A stretch of 64,000 bases of DNA from Citrus sinensis (taxonomy: Eukaryota > Streptophyta > Magnoliopsida > Sapindales > Rutaceae). The notes beneath the pieces were generated by a model. The model made no database searches and had not been told where the DNA came from. It worked only from the letters and a program-made list of their open reading frames with translations. Shown here one piece after another: positions 63,096 to 64,000 of the stretch. Both the position numbers and the translations under genes were made by a program. The stretch spans positions 6,368,001-6,432,000 of the forward strand of contig NC_068562.1 in NCBI RefSeq assembly GCF_022201045.2, read 5' to 3'. Numbering within the stretch: position 1 is the stretch's first letter; each line of letters starts with the position of its first letter.

Positions 63096-64000
63096 CATCA
63101 CAAAAACCCACACTACCAAAAATCTACGATTTCTATAAAAACAAAAAATACACTACAAAAATTATCAACTAATTTTTAAAAACCCACCAAACTGATCTCA
63201 TAAATCAATCTTGGCCGTTCATGCGACACGGGTTTGTTTTTTGAACAAGAGCATACAAACCCTTTAAGCCTGTGAACACAGAAGACAAACCCAGTAAACA
63301 AAATCAGCAAAACAAAAGCAAATATTGCATGCTGTACAGAACCCAGAAAAAATATTTTTCAAAAAAAAATCCTAAAAGGCAACAAATTAAAACTTTTTGA
63401 AAACGATACCTGAAGTAAAGAGCTTTATGCTTAAAATAGATCTAATTACGAGAAAAATACAAGAAAATTTAAAAAAATCTGTTTTTTTTTTTTTTCTCTT
63501 TTTCTTTAGTGTTTTTTAGTACTAGAGTTGCGTTGAGATTTTGTAGAAGCAAAAATCTCTGTCTTGTTTATGTGGGTTTTGAACATAGTACGACAGAAAC
63601 TGTGAAGTAAAATGAAATGCGTTCTGTGCTTCGGATCAAAATATTAAAACCCACAAAAATAATAATAATAATCATTAATATTATTATTAATAAATGAAAA
63701 AAAAAGCGCACCTTTTTTTTTTCTTTTTTTTTTTCCTCTGTTTTCACCAGAAAGAGAGAGAAGAGAGGGATTGTTTGTCTGTACTGTACTGTGCGTATGC
63801 GTTTGGGTGAGAGAAGAAAAATATTAAAGAGCGCAGAGTAAAGCCTAGCGAGTGAGGCATTCTCACTCTTTAGTACGGTTTTTAATATACAACTATTAAC
63901 TTTATTTATTTTCATAAATTTTATTCAATTTCTTTCCATGAGTTTATTTTTACATTTTTATTCATGCCAGACAACAATTTTGAATTTACTTGATAACTTT
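63096..64000. other. Leader and promoter region of the PWWP gene
   Basis: Non-coding. A donor-like site (read backwards CTTCAG/GTATCG, near 63409) suggests a leader intron between about 63160 and 63410. Long T/A runs lie at 63481-63495 and 63711-63735. The GAGA/CTCT tract at 63750-63770 may be core-promoter sequence. Confidence 0.45.

Overview
The window is nuclear DNA of a flowering plant, almost certainly a eudicot. Genes have many short introns with GT..AG borders, intergenic DNA is AT-rich, ribosomal-protein promoters carry telo-boxes, and every recognisable product belongs to a plant family. The protein flavour suggests Citrus or a relative, but that is an impression I cannot check here. 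No bacterial operon, CRISPR array, tRNA or rRNA is visible. Layout: 1-13723 is a recent tandem array with a unit of about 5.99 kb. Each unit carries a seven-exon neprosin (DUF239) secreted-peptidase gene on the minus strand and a 5'-truncated, intron-free ERI1-like exonuclease copy on the plus strand. Unit A is cut by the window edge; units B and C are complete. Unit A's neprosin has lost a splice donor and carries a 27-bp duplication across another. From 13.7 to 15.2 kb lie a 40-base C tract and fossils of an F-box/LRR gene and an AKT1-type potassium channel gene. 

From 15.8 to 45.4 kb is ordinary single-copy gene space: a TrmA/RumA-like RNA uridine methyltransferase (minus), ribosomal protein eS30 (plus), a GT14/DUF266 glycosyltransferase (plus), an ILR1-like IAA-amino-acid hydrolase ending in an RDEL signal (minus), a jacalin-related lectin (plus), the ESCRT-III protein CHMP1 (minus), a 16-exon anoctamin-like membrane protein (plus) and a small uncharacterised protein (minus). 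For all the spliced genes except the lectin's tiny first exon, exon phases join cleanly and the resulting lengths match the families. 

From 47.0 to 55.9 kb is mobile DNA: a 408-bp hAT-type MITE with perfect 8-bp target duplications, then two almost identical 3.71-kb hAT elements, one inserted in opposite orientation into the transposase gene of the other, both with perfect 8-bp target duplications. The two copies share the same apparent coding lesions, which suggests they moved in trans as already defective copies. From 56.5 to 58.1 kb is an unprocessed pseudogene of ribosomal protein eL28 with its telo-box promoter, and 59.6-63.1 kb holds a PWWP-domain nuclear protein gene (minus). 

The genes are not a pathway; they are independent neighbours. 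I found no convincing unknown molecular system. The most informative structures are the nested hAT pair and the decaying neprosin/exonuclease tandem array. All exon borders were read by eye from splice consensus and protein-family knowledge, without alignment software.
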